Shown piece by piece: positions 55,651 to 64,000 of a DNA stretch of 64,000 bases. Source of the DNA: Spirometra erinaceieuropaei (lineage: Eukaryota > Platyhelminthes > Cestoda > Diphyllobothriidea > Diphyllobothriidae); assembly GCA_902702965.1 (NCBI GenBank), contig CACRXP010000172.1, forward strand, positions 312,165-376,164, written 5' to 3'. The position numbers and the translations under genes were made by a program. Under the pieces are notes generated by a model. That model did not search any database. It had not been told where the DNA came from and was given only the letters and a program-made list of their open reading frames with translations. Within the stretch, counting starts at the first letter, position 1; the number at the start of each line of letters is the position of its first letter.

Positions 55651-55969
55651 TCACTCGTAGCTCTCACGCTACTCCTTGAGACGGTCAAAAACCTCGAATT
55701 TGCCAAAATAAAGTTTCTACCAGAAGGCGTGCGAGAATGCCATATGATCTAATGTAGGGCAAAATTTCTCAAAATTACGTCACGCAGACAGAAAATAGAG
55801 AAAACTCTTATCCTTGCTCTTATGCCGGTATCTATTTTTGTCAGTGTGCAATATCCTGCAACCGTAAGACATCAAAAAGGTTACACGAATGAATGTGTTA
55901 ACCCGATCAACTGTTTCACTCTCATTGAAAATCAGACCTACTGCAACAATGAGATACCAAAGTTAACAC

Positions 55970-56631
55970 AGTATATCCTTCCCAAAAGTTCACAGTGTAA
56001 GCAGAATTCTAAAATGCGTTTTTGCTTAGAGTAATGCGCTTAAATGGGTTCGTAATATTAATTATCCTACAGTATAATCTCAAGGTAATTCGATCACGTC
56101 AGGATTTCGGCTTTTGAACGAATTTTTTTCCTGCCGCCTGAAAAAAACTACGCTCTGCAAAGAAGAACAATAAAAGTACGCATTTTTCCAATTTGTTTTT
56201 GACGCCCTTATAAATTTAAATGTATTTCGGAAAAACCACGCACAAAAGTATTTCTTTTTTACTCCTTTAATAGCAATTAAGTCTTCTTCAAATGTCATGC
56301 TTTGAGAAAAGATGTCTTTTGGCTTAAAAGCTTTCGATATTTGAATGATCCTGAACTCGACGTGTCGTCACATTAGCATTCAGGGTTTCAAATTACGTGC
56401 ATTGAAAATCAATAGGAAAGTTCGTGCTGCTTAAGTAGCTAATTACACGAAGCGTAGCCTTAACAGACCGCCGAAAAGGCTTGTTTAAATAGCAGCACCC
56501 TGATGTGACTGGGATATTATGGGATTATTCGACGGAGTAATTATTATTATAATCTCACTTCAGTAGTTTTTCCGAAGCAAAGAAACGTTGAAGAATTGCG
56601 TTTAACACTTCATGAGATAATACATCTTATG
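55970..56631. repeat. R1 fold-back repeat with central deletion
   Basis: Left arm (TAAAATGCGTTTTTGCTTAG ... GATCACGTCAGGATTTCGGC) to the centre motif CATTCAGGGTTTCAAATTAC, then a jump directly into the distal right arm (TGAAAATCAATAGGAAAG ... CACCCTGATGTGACTGGG) and the end CATGAGATAATACATCTTAT. About 300 bp of the centre and proximal right arm are missing. Confidence 0.7.
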
Positions 56632-57443
56632 AGAAACATAATGTCTTCATATACCAGAGGTTTTGTAAATTAAGACTGAAAAAGGCAAAAATGAATATAA
56701 ACTCAGGAGTCGACTTCAACCCCCAACAAATAAACTGCGAAATCTGTGCGCTGGTCTGCTAAATAAACAAACTATCACACAGTACGAAGTGATCGATAGT
56801 TTCGTTCTCTGGTAGTAAGGGAGGTTATCCAGGTGCATCACTTGATGTGGAAAATGAAAGAATTTCTTTTTGCCACGCACATTACTACTGAAATGCATGG
56901 GGAAACAGGGGCAGTGGGACAGTCGCTAATGTAGACACGCAGCCTTCGCGTGCTGTTGGTTGTCATCAAAGTTAAGGTCATTCTAACCATTTTTCTAGTA
57001 TAAAACAAAGCTAAATATGATCAGAACCGATTTTATTCCGACCCTGTCATTCCTTTATCATCAGCGGCTATGCCGGTATTTCTGTCAACTGTTTGTGGAC
57101 TGCTGAACGTTAGGGACGAGGAACTACGGGAAAGGTGGCTGGAGCTCGTCGAGAGGGTAGGCGGAACCAATTTTAGGGCTTTTTAATATAGGCCTTGTCT
57201 GTTACGTCTAGCTCTGAGTACTACGGAAGATTACACATGGTCGGATGTGCTGTCATTACTTTCGAAGTCCGTTTATGTTCATTCACCGTTACAGACAGTA
57301 AACAATTCTTCGCAACATGGCATTTCAGTTTTAAATACTTCCACACATCGGCTGTTTTTCAAAGTCTATTCCACAGTTTAGCAATGATCAGAAAAGTTGG
57401 ATCTGACAGGCGAAAGTAAAAGTCAGCCGTTGTTTTTTCGAGT
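56632..57443. other. no recognised gene
   Basis: A 74-codon plus frame (57195-57419) has no recognised domain. Nothing else is supportable. Confidence 0.35.
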
Positions 57444-58047
57444 TTACGTGCACAGGACAAGTTGACGTTCTCCACCCAACACCGATTTTGGGACGAGAGA
57501 TAACTTTAGAGCAGTGTTGACGACTTCACTGCCGGGTCTAAGCGTAATCTGTGACCGCCCATCATCTAAACGCCATTTTAGGATATCTATTCCGGACAGC
57601 AGTCCACGCGCAGGCGAACAGCTTCCCATCATCAAAACAACTGCAAGTCCTCGCACAGGAATAATTGACGGGCATATGCAATTACTGGAGAAAGGGCTCG
57701 GTTGATTTAGCATTTTGAATTTATGCTCGAACCCATCGTCAGAGAAAGAAAGCAGACTGATTGGCAGACTTACGAATGGTTGAATATTTACATAGCCATG
57801 GCGATACACGGTCACGTGTTTGCCGAAATTGACAGCCTGGGCATTTAACGCAGACGCACCCAATCGAGGCAATAATTGCTTGGCCGAGCACGTCCGAGTA
57901 GTCGATGGCTTCAGTTTCTCTACTGGTATTCGACAGTTGGCATGACAGTTTCATACGAGTACTTGTTCTGCTTGGAATAAGTTCGCCCAGGCATAGTAGA
58001 GAGGGAGTTACTGTGTTTGTTGATCGACCGATTGTAACGGTTGTCAT
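57444..58047 (-). CDS. possible broken coding region, unknown
   Basis: Two overlapping minus-strand frames, 102 codons (57739-58047) and 142 codons (57444-57872), cover 600 bp in a region otherwise rich in stops. Read in order they could be one gene with a +1 shift near 57870-57890, or two exons: a GTAAGT donor-like site lies at about 57770. The second frame has hydrophobic stretches (VRGLAVVLMMGSCSPARG). No domain is recognised; an unknown mobile element is an alternative. Confidence 0.25.
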
Positions 58048-58469
58048 CTACTAGGTGAACTTCGGTCCCCCCAATGGCTAAGGTATGGCTGGTTTCCATC
58101 GAGTAAGCCGCTACTTAGTACTTTGCACGTCCGCTCATGAGCGCATGGAGGGATCTCTACGTATGCCCGATGAAGTTTCTTTGCCGACAATCAACCTCTG
58201 ACGTTTCGTGCTCCGGTTGCAGATTTTCCGGCCCTACCATCTGACTGCAGAGGACCTCCTGTAGCTTGCATGTAACATCCGCTTCAAATGGGGTCAGCAC
58301 ATGGCCAAAGCTACTGGCAAACTAGGCTGATCACTAACATTTCGGTTCGGTCTCACCTTATCTATGTAACGATCGACTCACGAATGTACGGCGGACGCAC
58401 TTCCACCATAGTGAATATCCTCGGTTGCAACACAAACATAACGACGGGCAATGGTTCGCTGGTGGAGTG

Positions 58470-58610
58470 TGAAGATTAGTACTCATTAGCCGGAATCCGG
58501 ACTTGAATCCCATGTCCTGAAAACTTGCGGTTTGGGATCGCCAGCTGACGACGGCTAATGAGTCCGAGATAGTTATCCTCGACGCTGCCGGTACTCCTCC
58601 CTCCCCTCCA
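58470..58610 (+). repeat. tRNA-derived SINE, old copy
   Basis: GGACTTGAATCCCATGTCCT (B-box region), GGTTTGGGATCGCCAGCTGA and CGACGGCTAATGAGTCCGAG match the SINE body. Head and tail are lost. Confidence 0.55.
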
Positions 58611-58916
58611 ATATCGCACCAGATGGACGCAAATCTACCATCTCCTGGTACTCCACTTGAAATCATACTTGACGTTAGACTGGGGGATCAGCGAGTAGGC
58701 CCATGACACATCACAGGATCCAGCGGTTTCAAAACTCCGTCCAAGAGAGAGGTTTTAGCAACGGTTCCAATTGTGAGCTGGCGTTTCACTGCTGATAAAA
58801 TACTCTCATCCTCCTCGCAAAATCCAAATGCACTGAGTTTGTAGAGTTAGTAACACACTAGAGAGAGGCCTCTTAGCTAAAACAAAATTTTCGGTTCCTG
58901 GATGAATAGCCTCCAT

Positions 58917-59268
58917 GGCCAGATGTGATTATGAAGCCCCACCTGAGGTTACAAAGACCCAACCGCCTGTAATACGGGACCTGTGGTAATAGGGGCTTTT
59001 TGCAGGTGGGGTCGGGAAATGCACAGGTGACGATGTCAAGCAATTGTATGCACAAAAGCGCTATTGGGAATGAGTGACTGTACTTTGCATGGTTAAAAAG
59101 TAGTTGCCCTAGCCCCTAACATCTAACTCCTAGCCCTAACATCTAACCCTAACCTTTTAACCCTAACCCTAATCATAACCATCTAACCATAACCCTTAAC
59201 CGCAGCCCTAAATCCTAACCCAACAGTATTGTGTCCATCAGGTGGGACTACATAACCACATCATGCCG
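58917..59268. repeat. telomere-like array bracketed by inverted repeats
   Basis: The left arm GGCCAGATGTGATTATGAAG (followed by CCCCACCTGAGG, to 58948) is mirrored at 59235-59268 (CCATCAGGTGGGACTACATA then ACCACATCATGCC), with about seven mismatches over 32 bp. CCCTAA-type repeats run from 59107 to 59222. The inner left flank, ACGGGACCTGTGGTAATAGG, matches flank sequence of the arrays at 4134 and 18168, tying the loci into one family. Confidence 0.8.
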
Positions 59269-59269
59269 G

Positions 59270-59654
59270 TCCCACATCGAGAAAAACGCACAAAGAAGTG
59301 GTGGGCGCACTGTGAGCCTATCGGATGTGGACTACGGTTAACCTCTGCTGTCTATATCGCACCTAGCTTTTTCATCTGACCAATCGCTTTGTCCTAGACG
59401 CTCCTCTCTGCAGATTCCACCTGCTTTATGAGGACCATTTCAAGTTTGGCGTGCTAAATCCTTCCCTGCCCAGGGAGTTACTCGACAGGACGCTTTGCAG
59501 GTCAACCGGTGATACGACGCGTTTCAAGCACCAAAATCTAGTCGTGCAAAGAAGGCCAGACACCCAGATCCAACCATTTCTCACCCAGACAGAAGTCCAT
59601 ACGTAGAATCGGCCCGTTTTGCGGGGAAGTGGCTTCGCCTTAAGTGTATTGTTA
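59270..59654. other. no recognised gene
   Basis: A 97-codon minus frame (59426-59719) enters from the PLE tail and has no recognised domain. Confidence 0.35.
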
Positions 59655-60101
59655 TGTCTTAAAACGCAATTCGGCAAGCCCACGTTCGCTTTCAATAAAT
59701 TCTCTTCAGGCCTATACACTTAATAAAATAATGAATCAAAAGATACGGGCAAGTAGGTAATTATGCTTTAGCTCGGGGTTTGCGAGGGAAGAGGGAGAGT
59801 GAATCACCGAAATTTCAGTCGACGCCAGGGAGAAGGTCGGTCCTGGGAAAGGTAATTATATGCGGGTGGCCGGCTTGATGGATGTGACTCGTGACAACAG
59901 TGGGACCTGTATGAAGATCCTTTGTGCGCACTGGACCGGTTCGCGTAGCCTGATTGCAGCCGCCTCTGCCGTAGCCAACAGGCACTATTGAAGTAGTTTT
60001 GGATAGCTTGATGGGACCTTGTAAATCACTCTGAAGGCCTCTCTGGCGTCATCACGCCGAGCTGAGTTTACCGAGTGTATGAGGATAGAGCTGCTAATAT
60101 T
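59655..60101 (-). mobile_element. Penelope-like element, 5'-truncated 3' tail with endonuclease stub
   Basis: Homologous to 34230-34680: TTCAATAAATTCTCTTCAGG, GGTCGGTCCTGGGAAAGGTA, TGCAGCCGCCTCTGCCGTAG, AGCTTGATGGGACCTTGTAA and GGATAGAGCTGCTAATATTC. It covers the 3' tail and the C-terminal half of the GIY-YIG domain and stops at 60101, exactly where the large inverted repeat begins. Confidence 0.85.
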
Positions 60102-60660
60102 CTCTCTTGCACAGCCGTCGAGGCAGCTCTTTCCGAACTTAATGCCGTGTCCGTTTCGGTCGACGCTCGCTCACATCGTCGTCGTCAGACATCATAACAT
60201 TCGCAATTTTGGGCCTCTAGCCACCCGAACGTGCACCAAGCCTGCGCCTGCTACAACCTACTTGCATAAACAAGGACTCAGTAACGGCGCTCTAGAACGG
60301 GGTTCACCGTCCATTCATAACGTACACCCAGAATTTATGACTCCCCATTAAGAATTTTATAACATCCTGGTAAACATCAAGTTTGTGCAGCGTTATAACC
60401 TACCAAGTCGTCTTGATGGAATGCAAACACAGTCGTAATCTCACGAACATGCGATCTGGACTATGTGTGATGTCTCTGTCGGCTGTCCGTGCTGAGCGCC
60501 AACCGAGAACCACATGTGTCCGCAGAATCGTAATCATTCCGGTAGAGGGGCGCTCACCGATCGTTCTTACGGAACACACTTGTGCCGTTGTGCCTTGCGG
60601 GCTCTCTCTCTCACTAGAGCCCAACAGGAGCCACACAGCGGCGCATGGTATAGGCATAAT
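60102..60660 (+). repeat. large inverted repeat, left arm, high-identity segment
   Basis: This is the reverse complement of 62645-63205. Over the first 520 bp I count about five substitutions, so identity is about 99%; it drops in the last 40 bp. The first 95 bp encode SCTAVEAALSELNAVSVS and VDARSHRRRQT, matching a longer open frame in the right arm. The end of the arm overlaps an inverted SINE (60540-60682). The long frames here are copies of those in the other arm. Confidence 0.9.
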
Positions 60661-60682
60661 TGTATTACGGACAAAGCTCAAG
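60540..60682 (-). repeat. tRNA-derived SINE, minus, head-truncated
   Basis: CGGTAGAGGGGCGCTCACCG (inverted tail), GGCTCTCTCTCTCACTAGAG and ATTACGGACAAAGCTCAAG (inverted end of the body). The body is cut where the next SINE starts, giving an inverted pair. Confidence 0.75.
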
Positions 60683-60893
60683 AGAGCCCGTGGCTCACTG
60701 GTTAGAGGCGTTGGATTTCTAACTAACAGGTCACAGGATCGAGTCTCAGGTTTTCCACACTTCGGGGTTGGGTACGACTGGCTGACGGCGGTTAATAAGT
60801 CACAAATGGCCCCTCCAGTCTCCCTTGTCTTTGGGGTAAATACCACTCTGCGTAATTATTCTGTGCGGCGCCCTTCTCCTCACTTGGATACCA
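60683..60893 (+). repeat. tRNA-derived SINE, plus
   Basis: A box TGGCTCACTGG (60691-60701), B-box-like GGATCGAGTCT (60736-60746), body GGGGTTGGGTACGACTGGCT and CTCCAGTCTCCCTTGTCTTT. The tail is diverged. Confidence 0.8.
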
Positions 60894-60967
60894 AGTCGGT
60901 ACGTGCACTTGCTGGCTGCAGAATCTCCAGCACCCTTTTGGTTTCAGCCTGACAAATAAGTCTGCCG

Positions 60968-61275
60968 TAATTGTTGCCTCGAATATCGATGCACACTACT
61001 TCGGACGTTCATTCAATCTGTCAGTCTCCTGTGGCAATATCTTTAGAAGAAATGAAGACGAAAATGTGGAAAGCCGACCGAACAACTCACATTTTCGACT
61101 CAGCTCGCATCTTGCCTGGAGGCATTAATGAAGACCATACTTGAACTAACAGTCGTCCCTTTTTGTCATATCTAGGGCAAACGAGGAGTGATAGGATCCC
61201 ATGTCATCACCTTCTGAAGCATGGCCATAGGGATGCTCTATCTGTTGGCATTGTAGCATGTACTACTATAATAAA
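60968..61275 (+). repeat. large inverted repeat, left arm, diverged segment
   Basis: Pairs with 62155-62455 in reverse complement (TCTGCCGTAATTGTTGCCTC against TCTGCCGTCATTGTCGACTT; CCTTCTGAAGCATGGCCATA against CCTTCTGAAGCATGGCAATA), with many substitutions and small indels. It lies after a SINE that separates it from the high-identity segment. Both arms begin directly after an AG, so this could be a duplicated exon. Confidence 0.75.
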
Positions 61276-62154
61276 ACTAGGAGTTGGCCTCGGACCCTAG
61301 AACTCTCATTATTCCTACGTCAGATTCCGTCAATTGGACTTTCAATAGGCCGGCAAGGCCAAAACCGTAGTTGGAGGAGGAGGAAGGAGTCTGAGTCCCG
61401 GGAATTGGCGTATTTCAGCAGGCAATACTGTATTCTACTCTTTGACAGGGAATTCCAGTTTGCGCACTTGGCGTCCTACTCACTGCAGGAGGTGCAAGCA
61501 TCTGGGTTCTACCAGACGCCCTGGCCTGAGTAATATGCAGACGCTGGTAAGACTATGGTTCGACCAAGGTTTGCCAGTCAAACTATGGGCGGGATCCTAG
61601 ACAGTAGGTCCACACAACTATCGGTGAAGTCTTGTCGGGCAGTAGCATTCATCAGGCCGTAACCCCTCCCCCCCCCCCGCAACCCCACCCCCTATGATAA
61701 TTTTATGAATGGCCGGTTTACTCAGCCACACCCGCAAGCATTTCCGCTGCACCACTGTCTGCAGCAATGGCAGCCCCCCTCCCCCTTAAGAAAAAGGCTG
61801 TTCCACTAGCTCCCACCCGCGGACGCGCTTGACTGCACGCATACAAACACACACACACAGTTAACCCAACAGGAAGGCCCCATTCCAATACGCAAAGTGT
61901 ATCAAAGCATTAAAGCAATGTAATGTTTTCAATGACTGTAGATTACTTTAATCAGGAGAGGCGGAGCAACAAAAGTGCCGAAACAGGTAGAACTACACCG
62001 AAGGCGAAGCCACTTCTTCGCAAATGGCCCGGTTGTACGTATATGCCCCTGGATGGGTGAAAAATTGTTGGATCTAGGTGCCTGACCTTCTTTGTACCGC
62101 TTGATATTGGTGCTTGGAACGCGCCGTATCAACTTCAGAGGTCAGCCGTTAGCT
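61276..62154. other. spacer between the inverted repeat arms
   Basis: It contains homopolymer C and CA runs (61667-61678, 61848-61860) and no recognised gene. Confidence 0.4.
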
Positions 62155-62455
62155 CTGTTGTAGTAGTATATACGGCAATCCCTATTGCCATGCTTCAGAA
62201 GGTGATTACATGGGAACCTATCTCTCCTCGTACGCCCTTGACATGACTAGAAGCGACGACTGTTAGTCAAGTATGGTCTTCAGATGCGTGCGGGGACGAG
62301 AAAGTGAGTTTCGCGGCCACTTTTCCACATTTCCGTCTTTATTCCTTCCAGCGGCATTGTCACGGAAGACTGAAACATCGATAGAACTTCGAAAAGTGAG
62401 TCATGGGTATTCAAGTCGACAATGACGGCAGATATCTTTGACGGACTAGAGAGCG
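62155..62455 (-). repeat. large inverted repeat, right arm, diverged segment
   Basis: Partner of 60968-61275. The minus-strand frame here reads ISAVIVDLNTHDSLFEVLSM and continues with FQSSVTMPLEGIKTEMW, directly after AAAG, a usable acceptor. No family is recognised. Confidence 0.75.
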
Positions 62456-62499
62456 TCCCTCTACCATTGTGCATTCCCGATCGAAACCAACAGGACAAC

Positions 62500-62768
62500 T
62501 AGTCCGTGGCTCAGTGGTTAGAGGAGTTGAACTTCTAACTAGCAGGTAGCGAGTTCGAGCCCCAGGTCTTCCACAATTCGGGGCTGGGTACGACTGGTTG
62601 ACAACGGCTAATAAACCAGAAATGACTATTACAGTCTTCGTTATCATTCTGCCTAAACCATGTGCCGCTGTGTGGCTCCCGGTTGGGCTCTAGTGAGAGA
62701 GAGAGCCCGCAAGGCACAACGGCACAAGTGTGTTCCGTAAGAACGATCGGTGAGCGCCCCTCTACCGG
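62500..62768 (+). repeat. tRNA-derived SINE, near-complete reference copy
   Basis: A box TGGCTCAGTGG (62507-62517) and B box AGTTCGAGCCC (62552-62562) show the tRNA-derived pol III promoter. The body GGGGCTGGGTACGACTGGTT, the GGCTCTAGTGAGAGAGAGAG stretch and the tail GAACGATCGGTGAGCGCCCC then TCTACCGG follow. There is no poly-A; the tail is a unique sequence, typical of a SINE mobilised by a LINE or PLE partner that recognises a specific 3' end. Confidence 0.85.
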
Positions 62769-63205
62769 AATGATTACGATTCTGCGGACACATGTGGTTC
62801 TCGGTTGGCGCTCAGCACGGACAGCCGACAGAGACATCACACATAGTCCAGATCGCATGTTCGTGAGATTACGACTGTGTTTGCATTCCATCAAGACGAC
62901 TTGGTAGGTTATAACGCTGCACAAACTTGATGTTTACCAGGATGTTATAAAATTCTTAATGGGGAGTCATAAATTCTGGGTTTACGTTATGAATGGACGG
63001 TGAACCCCGTTCTAGAGCGCCGTTACTGAGTCCTTGTTTATGCAAGTAGATTGTAGCAGGCGCAGGCTTGGTGCACGTTCGGGTGGCTGGAGGCCCAAAA
63101 TTGCGAATGTTATGTTGTCTGACGACGACGATGTGAGCGAGCGTCGACCGAAACGGACACGGCATTAAGTTTGGAAAGAGCTGCCTCGACGGCTGTGCAA
63201 GAGAG
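62645..63205 (-). repeat. large inverted repeat, right arm, high-identity segment
   Basis: Partner of 60102-60660. Its 62770-63205 part is non-SINE sequence. In the right arm the open minus frame continues upstream to 63334. Confidence 0.9.
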
Positions 63206-63334
63206 CCCTGTCAACTTTCCTTGTGCGGCAGTCAGTGAAGCCATCAAAACAAGGATAGACCCATCTTTCACGTCGATAAGGGAATCCCCATTACAATAAC
63301 AAGCGCATTTATGCTGAATATATTTGTTCGACAT
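63110..63334 (-). CDS. candidate exon in the inverted repeat, unknown protein
   Basis: A minus-strand frame reads GSILVLMASLTAAQGKLTGL and continues with SCTAVEAALSKLNAVSVS and VDARSHRRRQT. Composition is protein-like, and the part inside the inverted repeat is conserved in the other arm with one Lys/Glu change. A second conserved block (62155-62455) follows on the same strand after a SINE, so a two-exon remnant of a duplicated gene is possible. Family not recognised. Confidence 0.35.
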   Translation of the reverse strand: MSNKYIQHKCACYCNGDSLIDVKDGSILVLMASLTAAQGKLTGLSCTAVEAALSKLNAVSVSVDARSHRRRQTT

Positions 63335-64000
63335 CCTCCTTATTTACATTACTTCAACCGGACTGCTTTTTGAGAAGTCTATAGAAGTTAACGATGTGTT
63401 TCCCAACCTCCACATTGGTTAAGGTGACCTATCAATACACCCGAATAAAAGTTAGGTCTTTCACTGGAGAAAAATATGGAGAATAAGAAGTTTTCTCTCA
63501 CTGCTCCTCGTTACTTATGCGCTAGTTCCGTTTTCGTCTACAACAATCCAGAGACACTCAGGCGGTGTAAGTCATACCACACTCCGATTATAGTTCTGCT
63601 GACGATATCTTCATACTTGGAAATTTCCCTAGCGAGACTCAGTCGACCCCTGACTGAATGCTTATGCTATTCAATACACCCGCGAGTTTGTTCACCCTCT
63701 GCTGTGTACGAACATAAAATGCGAGGCAAATCATTTCCACTAAATGCCATCTGGAACTAGAAAAACTAATGCAACGACTCGGCAAGGCCAATCATGAATA
63801 ATCGCCTTCTCTACAGGAAACGGGAAAAAGGTCGAGCTCAAAAAGTGATCTGGTAGGATACAGGGATATGTACCCCCGCATTACAAGTGACCACAGTTAG
63901 GGTTGCAGTCAGGATGCCGGAATAGACTGTCCTGTAGAATATAGCGCAATGCCACATGTAGTACGAGGCTGGGGGTACCTAGTCTGGTATTCAGCCAGTG
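63335..64000. other. no recognised gene
   Basis: A 94-codon plus frame at 63476-63760 shows no recognised domain or splice pair. Confidence 0.35.

Noticed and set aside
60383..60952. 189-codon plus-strand open frame
   Set aside because: Its first part is identical to a minus-strand frame at 62535-62924 because both lie in the inverted repeat, and it then runs through two SINE copies. It is repeat-derived, not a gene.
62507..62562. Possible functional tRNA gene
   Set aside because: A and B boxes are present, but the cloverleaf is degenerate and the same head recurs in many copies with a common body, so it is a SINE.

Overview
The window is eukaryotic, repeat-dense and gene-poor. Best guess for the organism is a flatworm, probably a tapeworm and possibly a diphyllobothriidean. 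The basis is Penelope-like elements (PLEs) with GIY-YIG endonucleases resembling those I know from flatworms, an abundant tRNA-derived SINE, TTAGGG-type interstitial telomeric DNA, and one candidate 42-bp intron. No search was run, so the taxonomic call is inference. There are two assembly gaps (N runs at 10829-10959 and 50686-51054). No complete host gene is visible.

Host coding sequence appears only as isolated candidate exons. The best is a minus-strand exon at 38563-38730 with consensus splice sites; it encodes the phosphoserine-motif part of UCR1 of a PDE4-type cAMP phosphodiesterase. Others have good splice sites but no recognised family: 1-54 and 97-174 (minus, separated by a 42-bp intron), 16381-16621 (minus), 36370-36552 (plus), 47820-47928 (plus), and weaker ones near 8.6-9.1 kb and 32.5 kb.

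Most of the recognisable sequence is mobile. (1) PLEs of at least two lineages. A 5'-truncated copy (34230-36007, minus) keeps RT and GIY-YIG and sits inside another repeat with an 8-bp target duplication; two shorter tails of the same lineage lie at 12041-12380 and 59655-60101. A second lineage is a decayed RT with a large internal deletion (42990-44310), plus isolated endonuclease pieces at 4530-4790, 5460-5690 and 7397-7700. (2) R1, a roughly 1-kb fold-back family with about 400-bp terminal inverted repeats and apparent TA targets, in about ten copies; 29203-30197 and 27604-28595 are the best. (3) A tRNA-derived SINE of about 265 bp in more than ten copies, several head-to-head or in tandem. 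(4) R2, a GC-rich repeat of about 350 bp in at least seven copies.

The most unusual architecture is a set of degenerate telomere-like (TTAGGG/CCCTAA) arrays. Three of four are bracketed by short inverted repeats (5917-6344, 18168-18556, 58917-59268); the fourth (4134-4352) shares the flank of one of these. A large inverted duplication (60102-61275 against 62155-63205) has one segment about 99% identical and a neighbouring segment clearly more diverged, and may carry duplicated exons. A 375-bp-period tandem duplication lies at 44942-45640.

The remaining intervals are AT-rich sequence in which I see no gene.
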